Shown piece after piece: positions 16,402 to 24,209 of a DNA stretch of 64,000 bases (positions within the stretch are counted from its first letter, which is position 1; every line of letters begins with the position of its first letter). Where the stretch lies: positions 17,727 through 81,726 of the forward strand of contig CAKTXR010000010.1 in NCBI GenBank assembly GCA_934631025.1, read 5' to 3'. A program made the position numbers and the translations under genes. Source of the stretch: an uncultured Clostridia bacterium. Its GTDB lineage: Bacteria; Bacillota; Clostridia; Christensenellales; Aristaeellaceae. The notes under the pieces are model-generated. The model ran no database searches. It was not told the origin of the DNA and worked only from the letters and a program-made list of their open reading frames with translations.

Positions 16402-16459
16402 AGCCACAGCAAATTGAGTCCATCCATGCGATTGGCTCTGGTTTGTTGTGGCTCTTTTT
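16402..16459 (+). terminator. Leader terminator, probable attenuator
   Basis: AGCCACAGCAAA (16402-16413) pairs with TTTGTTGTGGCT (16442-16453) over 12 bases with one G-U pair, followed by C and five T. It lies between a strong promoter and the first gene, with nothing coded in between, so it should stop transcription unless an antiterminator acts. In other Firmicutes GlpP does this at glp leaders. Confidence 0.75.
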
Positions 16460-16483
16460 ATGCAAATGAGGAGTTGATTGAAA

Positions 16484-17917
16484 ATGCCCCAATATGACGT
16501 CGCCATTATCGGCGCGGGCGTGGTGGGCTGCGCCATCGCGCGTCAGCTGTCCCGATACGACCTGCGCATCGCCCTGATCGACGCCGCCGAGGACGTGGCC
16601 ATGGGCGCGTCGCGCGCCAACAGCGCCATTGTCCACGCCGGCTACGACTGCCCCAGCGGTTCGATCGAGGCGCGCATGAACGTGCGCGGCAACGCGCTGT
16701 TCACATCCTGGTGCCGCGATCTGGACGTGCCGCTTCAGCGCGTCGGCTCGCTGGTCGTCGGCTTTAACGCGGAGGAGGAAGCGTCGCTTCAGGCGCTTTA
16801 CGAGCGCGGGCTCAAAAACGGCGTGCCCGGCATGAAGCTGATCTCCGGCGACGAGGCGCGCGAACTGGAGCCGTCCCTCTCGAAGGAGGCGACCATGGCG
16901 CTCTACGCGGCCACCGGCGGCATCACCTGTCCCTATCAGCTGACCATCGCCTGCGCGGAAAACGCGCGCGACAACGGCGCAAAGTGGCTGATGAACCACC
17001 CCGTGACCGCCATGCGCCGCGAGGAGAACGGAATCGTCGTCACCGCGGGCGGCGAGGAGATCGAGACGCGCTATGTGGTCAACGCCGCCGGCGTGTTCTC
17101 CGACGAGGTGAGCCGCATGCTGGGCGACGATTCGTTCAGCGTGCATCCGCGCAAGGGCGAATATATGCTCTTCGACCGCAAGAACACCTGCGTCAGAACC
17201 GTGATCTTCCAAACGCCCTCCAAGCTGGGCAAGGGCATACTGGTCTCCCCGACCGTGGACGGCAATATGTTCATCGGCCCGACCGCCGTGGACATGGACG
17301 ACAAGCGCGACACCGCCGTCACCGCCGAGGGCATTGCTCAGCTGACGAAAATGTCGAAAAAGAGCGTGCCGGACGTCAATCTGCGCGCGGTCATCACGTC
17401 GTTCGCCGGCGTGCGCGCCCAGCCCTCGACCGGCGATTTCGTGATCGGCATTTCGAAGGCCGAGCCGCGTCTCATACAGGCCGCGGGCATCTGCTCGCCG
17501 GGCCTGACCTCCTCGCCCGCCATCGCCGAGGAAATCGACCGGCTGCTGCACGTCGCCGGACTGGTCATGCACGAGAAGGCCGACTACAATCCGATCCGCC
17601 ATGCCATCCCCGAGTTCCGCAAGCTCGATAACGCCGAACGCGCCGCCCTCATCGCGAAGGATCCGCGCTACGGCCGCATCATCTGCCGCTGCGAGACCAT
17701 CAGCGAGGGCGAAATCGTCGAGGCCATTCGCCGCGGCGCGCGCTCTCTGGACGGCGTAAAGCGCCGCACCCGCGCCGGCATGGGGCGCTGCCAGGGCGGC
17801 TTCTGCTCGCCGCGCGTGATGGACATACTCGCCCGCGAGCTGAATATCCCCATGACCGAGCTGACGAAATTCGGCGGCAAATCGAAGCTGCTCGCCGGAA
17901 AGCTGAAGGAGGTCTGA
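16484..17917 (+). CDS. FAD-dependent glycerol-3-phosphate dehydrogenase, GlpA-like
   Basis: 477 residues. The N-terminus has an FAD-binding GAGVVGCAIARQLS motif; the body resembles DAO-type oxidoreductases; the C-terminal 80 residues form a BFD-like [2Fe-2S] domain with CRCE and GRCQGGFCSP. This design is typical of anaerobic GlpA-like enzymes that oxidise glycerol 3-phosphate to dihydroxyacetone phosphate. The ATG at 16484 is preferred over TTG at 16478 because GAGGAG is about ten bases before it. First gene of three; followed by an NAD(P)/FAD oxidoreductase and a DUF1667 protein, the usual clostridial set. Confidence 0.9.
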   Translation: MPQYDVAIIGAGVVGCAIARQLSRYDLRIALIDAAEDVAMGASRANSAIVHAGYDCPSGSIEARMNVRGNALFTSWCRDLDVPLQRVGSLVVGFNAEEEASLQALYERGLKNGVPGMKLISGDEARELEPSLSKEATMALYAATGGITCPYQLTIACAENARDNGAKWLMNHPVTAMRREENGIVVTAGGEEIETRYVVNAAGVFSDEVSRMLGDDSFSVHPRKGEYMLFDRKNTCVRTVIFQTPSKLGKGILVSPTVDGNMFIGPTAVDMDDKRDTAVTAEGIAQLTKMSKKSVPDVNLRAVITSFAGVRAQPSTGDFVIGISKAEPRLIQAAGICSPGLTSSPAIAEEIDRLLHVAGLVMHEKADYNPIRHAIPEFRKLDNAERAALIAKDPRYGRIICRCETISEGEIVEAIRRGARSLDGVKRRTRAGMGRCQGGFCSPRVMDILARELNIPMTELTKFGGKSKLLAGKLKEV

Positions 17918-17920
17918 GCC

Positions 17921-19180
17921 ATGAACAGATCGTTTGACATCGCCGTGATCGGCGGAGGCCCCGCCGGCCTGGCCGCCGCGCTCGAAGCGCACGCCGCCGC
18001 GCCGGAAAAGAGCGTCGTCATCATAGAGCGCGACAGGGAGCTGGGCGGCATACTCCAGCAGTGCATCCACAACGGCTTCGGCCTGCACTTTTTCGGCGAG
18101 GAGCTGACCGGCCCCGAGTACGCCGGCCGCTTCATCGCAAAGCTCAGGGACACCGGCATCGAGGTGCTGACCGACTCCATGGTGCTCAATCTGAGCGCCG
18201 ATAAGAAAATTCTCGCCGTGAGCGCCGCCGAGGGGCTGATCGAAATTCAGGCGGGCGCGGTGATCCTCGCCATGGGCTGCCGCGAGCGCACCCGCGGGGC
18301 GCTGAACATCCCCGGCACGCGGCCGGCGGGCGTTTACACGGCGGGCTGCGCGCAGCGGCTGGTCAACATGGAGGGCTATATGCCCGGCAAACGCGCGGTC
18401 ATACTGGGCAGCGGCGACATCGGCCTCATCATGGCGCGCCGGCTCACCTGGGAGGGCGCAAAGGTGGAGGCGGTCGTCGAGCTGATGCCCTATTCCTCCG
18501 GCCTGAACCGCAATATCGTGCAGTGCCTGACCGACAACAGCATTCCGCTCTACTTCAACCACACCGTCACGCGCGTCATCGGCCGCGAGCGCGTCGAGGG
18601 CGTCGAGGTGGCCGAGGTCGATCCCGCCACGCGCCGCCCCATCCCCGGCACGGAGATCACCTACGACTGCGACACGCTGCTGCTCTCCGTCGGCCTGATC
18701 CCCGAGAACGAGCTGAGCCAGTCGGCGGGCGTTCAGATGGACCCCGTAACCAACGGCGCTGTTGTCGACGAGCACCGGCAGACCTCGATCCCCGGCGTGT
18801 TCGCCTGCGGAAACGTTTTGCACGTCCACGATCTGGTGGACAACGTATCGGCCGAAGCCATGATCGCCGGACGCGCCGCCGCCGCGTATGTGCAGGGCGC
18901 GCTGAAGCCGTCCGCGCAGTACGCCGTGCGCGGCGTAAACGGCGTGCGCTACGCCGTGCCGCAGCACATCAGCGCCGCCGCCGAGGGCAAGATCGACATT
19001 TACTTCCGCGTGGGCAGCGCCTATCGTCCGGCGACGCTCGCGGTCAAATGCGGCGATACCGTCGTCATGACGCGCAAAAAGCAGATCATGACGCCCGGCG
19101 AAATGGAAAAAATCAGCGTGGACATGTCGAAAATCACCGGCGACGTCACGCTTGAAATCGAGGAGGCGCGTCCGCAATGA
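17921..19180 (+). CDS. NAD(P)/FAD-dependent oxidoreductase (glp operon)
   Basis: 419 residues of the pyridine-nucleotide-disulphide oxidoreductase class. An FAD motif GGGPAGLAAALEA opens the protein, a second Rossmann motif (ILGSGDIGLIMARRL) lies near the middle for NAD(P), and GVFACGNVLHVHD is the conserved FAD-closing segment. It starts three bases after the GlpA-like gene and overlaps the DUF1667 gene by four bases (ATGA). It probably takes electrons from the GlpA-like partner and passes them on, as in related clostridial operons; the acceptor is unknown. Confidence 0.9.
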   Translation: MNRSFDIAVIGGGPAGLAAALEAHAAAPEKSVVIIERDRELGGILQQCIHNGFGLHFFGEELTGPEYAGRFIAKLRDTGIEVLTDSMVLNLSADKKILAVSAAEGLIEIQAGAVILAMGCRERTRGALNIPGTRPAGVYTAGCAQRLVNMEGYMPGKRAVILGSGDIGLIMARRLTWEGAKVEAVVELMPYSSGLNRNIVQCLTDNSIPLYFNHTVTRVIGRERVEGVEVAEVDPATRRPIPGTEITYDCDTLLLSVGLIPENELSQSAGVQMDPVTNGAVVDEHRQTSIPGVFACGNVLHVHDLVDNVSAEAMIAGRAAAAYVQGALKPSAQYAVRGVNGVRYAVPQHISAAAEGKIDIYFRVGSAYRPATLAVKCGDTVVMTRKKQIMTPGEMEKISVDMSKITGDVTLEIEEARPQ

Positions 19181-19530
19181 ACAAGCGCGAAATGATCTGC
19201 ATCCGCTGCCCCATGGGCTGCCATCTGTCCGTGACGCAGGATGAAAACGGCTGCACCGTGACCGGCAACACCTGCCCGCGCGGCCGCGAATACGGCGTTC
19301 AGGAAATGACCTGCCCCACCCGCGTGGTCACGTCGTCCGTGCGCGTGGAGAACGGCCGCCGCCCCGTCTGCTCGGTCAAGACGGCGACCGCCGTGCCCAA
19401 GGCCGACATTCCCGCCGTGCTGGCGGCCATCCGCACGCTCAGCATAAGCGCGCCCATCGCCATAGGCGACGTGATCTGCGCCGACATTGCGGGCACCGGC
19501 GCGGCGCTGGTGGCCACGGCCAACGACTGA
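19177..19530 (+). CDS. DUF1667 family protein with CxxC pairs
   Basis: 117 residues. Cysteines occur as CIRCPMGC and further on CPRG and TCPTR, the conserved pairs of the DUF1667/COG3862 family, which regularly follows the two FAD enzymes in anaerobic glycerol-3-phosphate operons. The cysteines may hold an iron-sulphur cluster that links the complex. The start overlaps the previous stop as ATGA. No membrane segment is seen. Confidence 0.88.
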   Translation: MNKREMICIRCPMGCHLSVTQDENGCTVTGNTCPRGREYGVQEMTCPTRVVTSSVRVENGRRPVCSVKTATAVPKADIPAVLAAIRTLSISAPIAIGDVICADIAGTGAALVATAND

Positions 19531-19660
19531 CACGCGTCTAAAACAGTGAAAAAGCCTATACGCGCGTTTTTTCCAAATCTTAATGGCTTTGCGCGCGGCA
19601 ACGGCGAAAAAAACGCCGTATAGAGAGCTTCTGAAACGCACGTCAAAAGAACCGTCAAAA

Positions 19661-19691
19661 CGGAGAGAGCCTTATCGCCCTCTCCGTTTTT
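19661..19691 (+). terminator. Terminator of the glp operon
   Basis: CGGAGAG (19661-19667) pairs with CTCTCCG (19680-19686), then six T. The 306-base gap 19531-19836 otherwise holds only this and the next hairpin. Confidence 0.8.
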
Positions 19692-19789
19692 AGTGGTTGT
19701 AATATGCTTCAGGCGCTGAACCGCCGCGCGAGCGCGCCCGCACAGTCGGCCGGACGGCGCAGCAGGCTGGACAGCGTCTCCGTAAAATA

Positions 19790-19820
19790 CGAAAGAGGAG
19801 AAAGCGCGCGGCTTTCTCCC
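19790..19820 (-). terminator. Terminator of the TIM-barrel gene
   Basis: GGAGAAAGC (19797-19805) pairs with GCTTTCTCC (19811-19819); on the minus strand the stem is followed by TCTTTCG and TATTTT. Confidence 0.75.
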
Positions 19821-19836
19821 CTTCTCGCATATCGGA

Positions 19837-20679
19837 TTACAGGATGTTCAGACCCGTGATGGTGTCGATGCTCTTCTTCGCGTCGTCCAGCGGATTGGCG
19901 TCATACCACTGATCCTGCTCGACGATGAACCAGCCCGCGCCCGCTTCCAGGCCGGCCTTCAGCACGGAGGCCACATCCTGGCAGCCATAGCCGACGGGGC
20001 GGAAACGGAACTCGATATCGCCGGTATCGGCGGCGGTGCCGTCGTCCTTGCCGCTGCCGTCCTTGCTGATCAGCGCATAGGGCTGCTTGCCGCCCTTGCG
20101 GCCCACATAGTCCTTCAGGTGGACGATGGGCGCGCGGCCGGCATACTTGCGGATGTAGGCGGTGGGATCCTCGCCGGCATACTTCACCCAGCAAACGTCC
20201 AGCTCAGTCTTGAGCAGGCACTCGGGCACCGCGTCATACAGGAAGTCCAGGCCGTATTCGCCGCTCAGCTTCACGAACTCGAAATCATGGTTGTGATAGA
20301 GCAGCTGGATGCCGGCTTCCCTGCACAGGCGGCCGAAGGTGTAGATATTCTTGATCGTGGCGGCGAAGCCCTCGCTGCCGGGGCGATGCGCCTCGTCCAG
20401 GAACGGCACGGCCAGATACTCGCAGCCGATCGTCTTGTAGAAGGCGATCGTCGAGAACATATCCTCGATCGTCTCGGGAATCGCCTGATGGCCGGAAATG
20501 GCCTTGAGGCCGGTCTCGTCCAGCATGGCCTTGACTTCTTCAGCGGTATGGCCATAGAAGCCGGCGAACTCAACGCCGTCATAGCCCATCGCCGCGAGCT
20601 TCTTCAAAACGCCCTTGAGATCCGCGGCCGCTTCTTCGCGGGCGGAATACATCTGATAACCAATCATAGCCTTTTTCAT
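19837..20679 (-). CDS. Sugar phosphate isomerase/epimerase family (TIM barrel)
   Basis: 280 residues of the xylose-isomerase-like barrel. Features include YDGVEFAGFYG, LLYHNHDFEF, ELDVCWVKYAG, IVHLKDY and a late WFIVEQD, which place the metal-binding Glu, Asp and His residues. It differs clearly from the isomerase at 1880-2716. AAAGGAGG precedes the ATG. It is transcribed alone from a good promoter and has its own terminator, so it is not tied to a visible pathway; IolE-, IolH- or hydroxypyruvate-isomerase-like activity are options. Confidence 0.87.
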   Translation of the reverse strand: MKKAMIGYQMYSAREEAAADLKGVLKKLAAMGYDGVEFAGFYGHTAEEVKAMLDETGLKAISGHQAIPETIEDMFSTIAFYKTIGCEYLAVPFLDEAHRPGSEGFAATIKNIYTFGRLCREAGIQLLYHNHDFEFVKLSGEYGLDFLYDAVPECLLKTELDVCWVKYAGEDPTAYIRKYAGRAPIVHLKDYVGRKGGKQPYALISKDGSGKDDGTAADTGDIEFRFRPVGYGCQDVASVLKAGLEAGAGWFIVEQDQWYDANPLDDAKKSIDTITGLNIL

Positions 20680-20712
20680 GGTGACTCATCCTCCTTTTCG
20701 GTTGACGCTTCT

Positions 20713-20741
20713 ATTATAGCACGTATTTTCCTGCGTTTCAA
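20713..20741 (-). promoter_or_regulatory. Promoter of the TIM-barrel gene
   Basis: Minus strand TTGAAA (20736-20741), 17-base spacer, TATAAT (20713-20718) with an extended TGC element. Confidence 0.85.
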
Positions 20742-20867
20742 TAAAAAAACAGTGCCAAATCGCCGCGTCATTTTTGCACCTGTCTGGGACGATTTTACCA
20801 TTTATGCCAACCAATCGTTCTTTTAACAAACACTTAAAGGCAAAAGTGTGTTTTGTCCGGAAAATCA

Positions 20868-20876
20868 TGCTATAAT
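20868..20876 (+). promoter_or_regulatory. Extended -10 promoter of the repressor gene
   Basis: TGCTATAAT at 20868-20876 lies 50 bases before the chosen start. The nearest -35-like box, TTGTCC, is too close (12 bases). Confidence 0.6.
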
Positions 20877-20925
20877 CATCATAGAACACGAGTGCGAAAA
20901 GATGCTGTTCGGGAGGATGAAAATC

Positions 20926-21567
20926 ATGAGGAGCGAAACCATTGGCGAGCGCATCCACAAGCGTCGGCTCGAGCTGGGGCTGAGCGTCGACGATCTGGCC
21001 GCCGCGCTGGGCAAAAACAGAGCCACCGTCTACCGCTATGAAAACAGCTCGATCAGCAATCTGCCTTCGGGCGTGCTGGAGCCGCTTGCGCGCGTCCTGA
21101 AAACCACGCCCGAAGCGCTCATGGGCTGGAACGACGAAACGGTCAGCGCGCTCAAGCCGCTGGACATCATCCCCGTGCGCGCCTTTCACCCCATCCCGAT
21201 CATCGGCTGCGTACGCGCGGGCTGGAATGGTCTGGCGCTCGAAGAGCATCTGGGCGTGGACTATGCCGACGTGGGCACGCCGGACGACTATTTCTATCTG
21301 CGCGTCAAGGGCGACAGCATGGCCCCCGCCATCAACGACGGCGATCTGGCGCTGGTTCACTTCCAGCCGACCGCCGAGAGCGGCGACATCGTCGTAGCCG
21401 TGATCGACGACGACTGCGGCACGATCAAGAAATACATTCGCCGCGGCGGCACCGTCATTCTCCAGCCCTTCAACCCCGCCTACGAGGCGCTGATTTTCGC
21501 CGGAAGCGATCTCGAACGGCTCATCATCGCGGGCAAGGTCGTCGAAACCAAAAAGAAATGGGCATAA
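20926..21567 (+). CDS. XRE-type HTH repressor with S24 self-cleavage domain
   Basis: 213 residues from the ATG at 20926 (GGGAGG nine bases upstream). Residues 5-65 form an XRE helix-turn-helix (VDDLAAALGKNRATVYRYEN). The C-terminal half is a LexA/CI-type peptidase S24 domain: probable cleavage bond Ala98-Gly99 in CVRAGW, nucleophile Ser131 in VKGDSMAPAINDGD, and base Lys168 in GTIKKY. Such proteins repress stress or prophage genes and cut themselves when RecA is activated. No phage genes or target operon adjoin it, so its targets are unknown. It is not a standard LexA because the DNA-binding domain is XRE type. Confidence 0.9.
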   Translation: MRSETIGERIHKRRLELGLSVDDLAAALGKNRATVYRYENSSISNLPSGVLEPLARVLKTTPEALMGWNDETVSALKPLDIIPVRAFHPIPIIGCVRAGWNGLALEEHLGVDYADVGTPDDYFYLRVKGDSMAPAINDGDLALVHFQPTAESGDIVVAVIDDDCGTIKKYIRRGGTVILQPFNPAYEALIFAGSDLERLIIAGKVVETKKKWA

Positions 21568-21677
21568 CGCAAGCGCCGTTCGCACAGGGCTGCGGGCGGC
21601 GCTGATTTTGTGCTTCTCCTCGTCCGAGATAACGTGCTCCGGACGGCCGCGGCCCGTCATGCTGCGCCGCCGTCGCG

Positions 21678-21848
21678 CTATTTGTCCCTTTTTCTCGAAA
21701 TGCAGGACAGGAGAAACGCAATGACAGTAAGCGTCACGCCCGCATACAGCAGCGTCTGACTGGCTTCGCTGCGGCCAGCGCAGACAGCCGCAATTCCCAC
21801 GATGAACAGAAATATCCTGACCAGCGGCACAATAATCCTTTTCACCAC
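21678..21848 (-). CDS. 56-residue small membrane protein
   Basis: A short frame starting at GTG (21848), with GGGGAGAG seven bases upstream. It has two hydrophobic segments (IIVPLVRIFLFIVGIAAVC and TLLYAGVTLTVIAFLLSCI) and ends in the basic tail SRKRDK. It starts 19 bases after the stop of the HTH/membrane regulator on the same strand and is almost certainly in the same operon. Function unknown; a membrane partner of the regulator is conceivable. Confidence 0.65.
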   Translation of the reverse strand: MVKRIIVPLVRIFLFIVGIAAVCAGRSEASQTLLYAGVTLTVIAFLLSCISRKRDK

Positions 21849-21867
21849 AATTTATCTCTCCCCTGCA

Positions 21868-22332
21868 TCATTTTCCTCGAGCGCCTTTGGCGATGACCCA
21901 GACGCCCGCCAGCATTTCAGCGACAGACAGCCCCAGCAGAACGCCTGCGAAAAAGTCCTGAACGTCCGAACCGCCCAGCGTGTGCGACAGCGCCTGCAAG
22001 GCAATCCCCATGACGATGAGGATAACGCCGCTCATCATGACTTTCTGCTTTTCCAGCTCCTGCGTTCTCCTCAGCAGATCGAGGATCTGTTCATCGTCAT
22101 ACGCGCGAACGCTTTTATCGCCGGCTTCTTCGCCGTCCATCAGCTCGGAAACAGTGACCTTCAATTCCTCGCACAGGCTCCTGACCACGGCATAGTCGGG
22201 CATACACTTCCCTGTTTCCCACTTGGAAACGGTTTTGTTTGAAATCCCCAGCCGTTCGGCCAGCTGCTCCTGAGTCAAATTCTGTTCCTTGCGCTTTTTT
22301 GCAATGAACTTCCCTATGGCGATTTGATCCAT
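21868..22332 (-). CDS. HTH regulator with two membrane segments
   Basis: 154 residues. The first 60 residues are an XRE helix-turn-helix (LTQEQLAERLGISNKTVSKW, then PDYAVVRSLCEELKVTVSEL). A charged linker follows, then two predicted membrane helices (VMMSGVILIVMGIALQAL and FFAGVLLGLSVAEMLAGVWV). Membrane-tethered HTH proteins of this kind are common in Firmicutes and often control a neighbouring membrane gene. AAGGAGG lies before the ATG. A 56-residue membrane protein follows in the same operon. Confidence 0.88.
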   Translation of the reverse strand: MDQIAIGKFIAKKRKEQNLTQEQLAERLGISNKTVSKWETGKCMPDYAVVRSLCEELKVTVSELMDGEEAGDKSVRAYDDEQILDLLRRTQELEKQKVMMSGVILIVMGIALQALSHTLGGSDVQDFFAGVLLGLSVAEMLAGVWVIAKGARGK

Positions 22333-22469
22333 TTTTGAAACCTCCTTTGTCTCTTCGGGACAAGAATAGCATTTTTCACTGGCAAAATCACACCCCTCGC
22401 AAAGCGAATATGGGGGGAATGGCCTCTATTTTGCATTTTCAGGCGTTTGTCAACCGATTTTTTCTGCAA

Positions 22470-22508
22470 AAAGCGCCCGAGGGAAGCCGTTCTCCCCTCG
22501 GGCGCTTT
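22470..22508. terminator. Strong bidirectional terminator
   Basis: AAAGCGCCCGAGGG (22470-22483) pairs with CCCTCGGGCGCTTT (22495-22508), 14 bp. On the minus strand it ends in TTTTT and closes the barnase-barstar operon. Confidence 0.92.
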
Positions 22509-22513
22509 ACTTT

Positions 22514-22762
22514 TCATAGCCTGTGAAGTTCAAAGCCCCGCTCGGCCGCCGCGTCCCGCAGCACGTCGTACAGCGCGCGATGGAAGGCGCTGTTCTCGTC
22601 ATAGCCGCAAAACTCAATCGCCTGCGCGTCCGGCCAGTCGGTCAGCGCGTCGTAAAGCGCGTCCAGATTGTCGCCAAAATGCGCGGGCAGCGCCAGCCTT
22701 TCCCGCAGATAAGCGTAGGCCTCGGCGCGCGCGCGCATGGCGTCGCCGTCCAGCACGATCAT
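22514..22762 (-). CDS. Barstar family ribonuclease inhibitor
   Basis: 82 residues, close to barstar's 89. The motif LPAHFGDNLDALYDALTDW is the family hallmark: its helix and Asp residues plug the barnase active site. It follows a barnase-type gene by 12 bases, so the pair is a secreted RNase and its cytoplasmic antidote. The terminator at 22470 closes the operon. Production of the inhibitor last in the operon is as expected if it protects the cell from enzyme that is not exported. Confidence 0.93.
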   Translation of the reverse strand: MIVLDGDAMRARAEAYAYLRERLALPAHFGDNLDALYDALTDWPDAQAIEFCGYDENSAFHRALYDVLRDAAAERGFELHRL

Positions 22763-22774
22763 ATCGCCGCCCCC

Positions 22775-23254
22775 TTACGGATAAACCGTTTCAAAGCTCG
22801 CATAGTGGTCGCTCGTGTAGTAGATATGCTCAATATCCTGACAGTAGATGAGCCGCTTCGCGCCGCGCGCGCCGCCGTGATAGTCGATATCGCACTCGTA
22901 ATACACGTCGTCCTCGGGCAGCAGCCCCTCGCGGTTGCCGAATCGGTCGCCGCCGATGCTCATGCCCTCGGCGTACGCCCACAGATCGCCGCCCGGCCAG
23001 CCCAGCGCGCGGGCTTCCGATTTGGTGATGTAGTTGGAGGGCAGCTCGCCGTACAACAGCAGATACGCGCTCACGTCGTCCTTTGAGGTATAGGCCGCGT
23101 CGCGTTCGGATACGGTATCTGCCGCTTCACTCGGCGCAGGCAGAAGCGCGCCGAGATCATTCAGATCGCCCAGCGCCGCGCAGCCCGAGAGCGCAATGAG
23201 CAGCGCGAAAATCAGCGCCAGCGCGGCAAAGCGCCGCTTCAGTTCAGCCTTCAT
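22775..23254 (-). CDS. Barnase-type ribonuclease with lipoprotein signal
   Basis: 159 residues from the ATG at 23254, which overlaps the previous stop as ATGA. The N-terminus is a lipoprotein signal: KRR, a hydrophobic stretch, then LSGC with Cys25 as lipid site. After a spacer the guanyl-specific RNase fold begins (LPSNYITKSEARALGW, then GGDRFGNREGLLP). Catalytic residues by comparison with barnase: Glu120 (YYECDI), Arg134 (KRLIY), His150 (SDHYASF). All three are present, so it should be active. Lipid anchoring suggests a surface-held enzyme for RNA scavenging or contact toxicity; barnase itself is freely secreted. Confidence 0.92.
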   Translation of the reverse strand: MKAELKRRFAALALIFALLIALSGCAALGDLNDLGALLPAPSEAADTVSERDAAYTSKDDVSAYLLLYGELPSNYITKSEARALGWPGGDLWAYAEGMSIGGDRFGNREGLLPEDDVYYECDIDYHGGARGAKRLIYCQDIEHIYYTSDHYASFETVYP

Positions 23255-24072
23255 GCCTTCAGCTCGCTTTCGATATGGTCGATCAGACCCGCAATCGCGC
23301 CCTGATCGTGATCGCACACCACGACGGCGCCGGGCAGATTCTTCAGCACAGGCAGGCCGTTCTGCGGCACGGCGCGGCGGTCGGCGGCCTTCAGCATGGC
23401 GACGTCGTTTTCATAATCGCCGATCGCCCAGAGCGTGCCGTGTCCAATCAGTTCGCGCATATAGCCCAGCATCGCGCCCTTCGTGCCGGTGGACGGCTGA
23501 ATCTCCAATATGTTTTCCGAGGCGCGCACGCTGACGAAGCGCTCGTCCAGCTGCCGGAGCATCTCCGCCGCGCCGTCGATCTCGTCCGCAGGGCCGTCGA
23601 AGGCCACCTTGTACCACCCGCCGCGCGGCATTTTGTCGAAGGGCACCTCGCGCATGCGCTCCGGCGCGTAATAGTTGATCCACTCCGCGCCCGGATACAT
23701 GTGCGGAAGATAGTAGTTGTCGTCCTTCATGCTGATGCGAAAGCCCACATTCGGAAAGGTGGAAACGATCCTGAGCATCGTCTGATCGAGCGCGCGGTCG
23801 TCCAGAAAGACCTCGCGCAGCTTTTCGTGCGTCTTGAGATCGATGATATACGAGCCGTTGCAGCCGATCGCGGGGAAATTGCAGATCTTGCCGATGGGCG
23901 GGATGTCATGCTCGATGAGGATATACTCGCGGCCCGTCGCCACGGTGAAGCGACCGCCGTTTTGCTGAAAATAGCGGATTTTTTCCATATTTTCCGGCAC
24001 GATCCGGCTGTTTTTGCCCAGGAACGTCCCGTCCAGATCCGATACGATGACAATGCCGTCAAACAGCGCCAT
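23251..24072 (-). CDS. HAD family hydrolase (Cof-type phosphatase)
   Basis: 273 residues. The catalytic motif I VSDLDGTFL gives the nucleophile Asp; TVATGRE is motif II; GDYENDVAMLKAAD near the end is motif IV. The large C2B cap of Cof-like sugar or nucleotide phosphatases lies between. Substrate cannot be told. It is the first gene of an operon with the barnase and barstar genes, overlapping the barnase start by four bases, which is odd: a phosphatase that could salvage phosphate from the nucleotides an RNase releases is one reading. Confidence 0.9.
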   Translation of the reverse strand: MALFDGIVIVSDLDGTFLGKNSRIVPENMEKIRYFQQNGGRFTVATGREYILIEHDIPPIGKICNFPAIGCNGSYIIDLKTHEKLREVFLDDRALDQTMLRIVSTFPNVGFRISMKDDNYYLPHMYPGAEWINYYAPERMREVPFDKMPRGGWYKVAFDGPADEIDGAAEMLRQLDERFVSVRASENILEIQPSTGTKGAMLGYMRELIGHGTLWAIGDYENDVAMLKAADRRAVPQNGLPVLKNLPGAVVVCDHDQGAIAGLIDHIESELKA

Positions 24073-24111
24073 AACTCAACTTCCCTTCGTTTTTTGAACT
24101 CAGCGCTTTCT

Positions 24112-24140
24112 ACTTTATCATGCTTCGACGCGCCGTTCAA
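24112..24140 (-). promoter_or_regulatory. Promoter of the HAD-barnase-barstar operon
   Basis: Minus strand TTGAAC (24135-24140), 17-base spacer, TAAAGT (24112-24117). Confidence 0.6.
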
Positions 24141-24164
24141 GCAAGTTTCTGTTGCTTTGCGCGA

Positions 24165-24200
24165 TAAAAAGCGGCTCTCCCGCGCCTGGGGGAAAGCCGC
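24165..24200 (-). terminator. Terminator of the EamA gene
   Basis: GCGGCT (24171-24176) pairs with AGCCGC (24195-24200), extended by imperfect pairs, with TTTTTA after it on the minus strand. Confidence 0.8.
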
Positions 24201-24209
24201 CTGTATTTG

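Noticed and set aside
16376..19177. Long minus-strand frame opposite the glp operon
   Set aside because: The plus-strand genes carry clear FAD and cysteine motifs; the opposite frame is low-complexity Ala/Asp/His/Gly.
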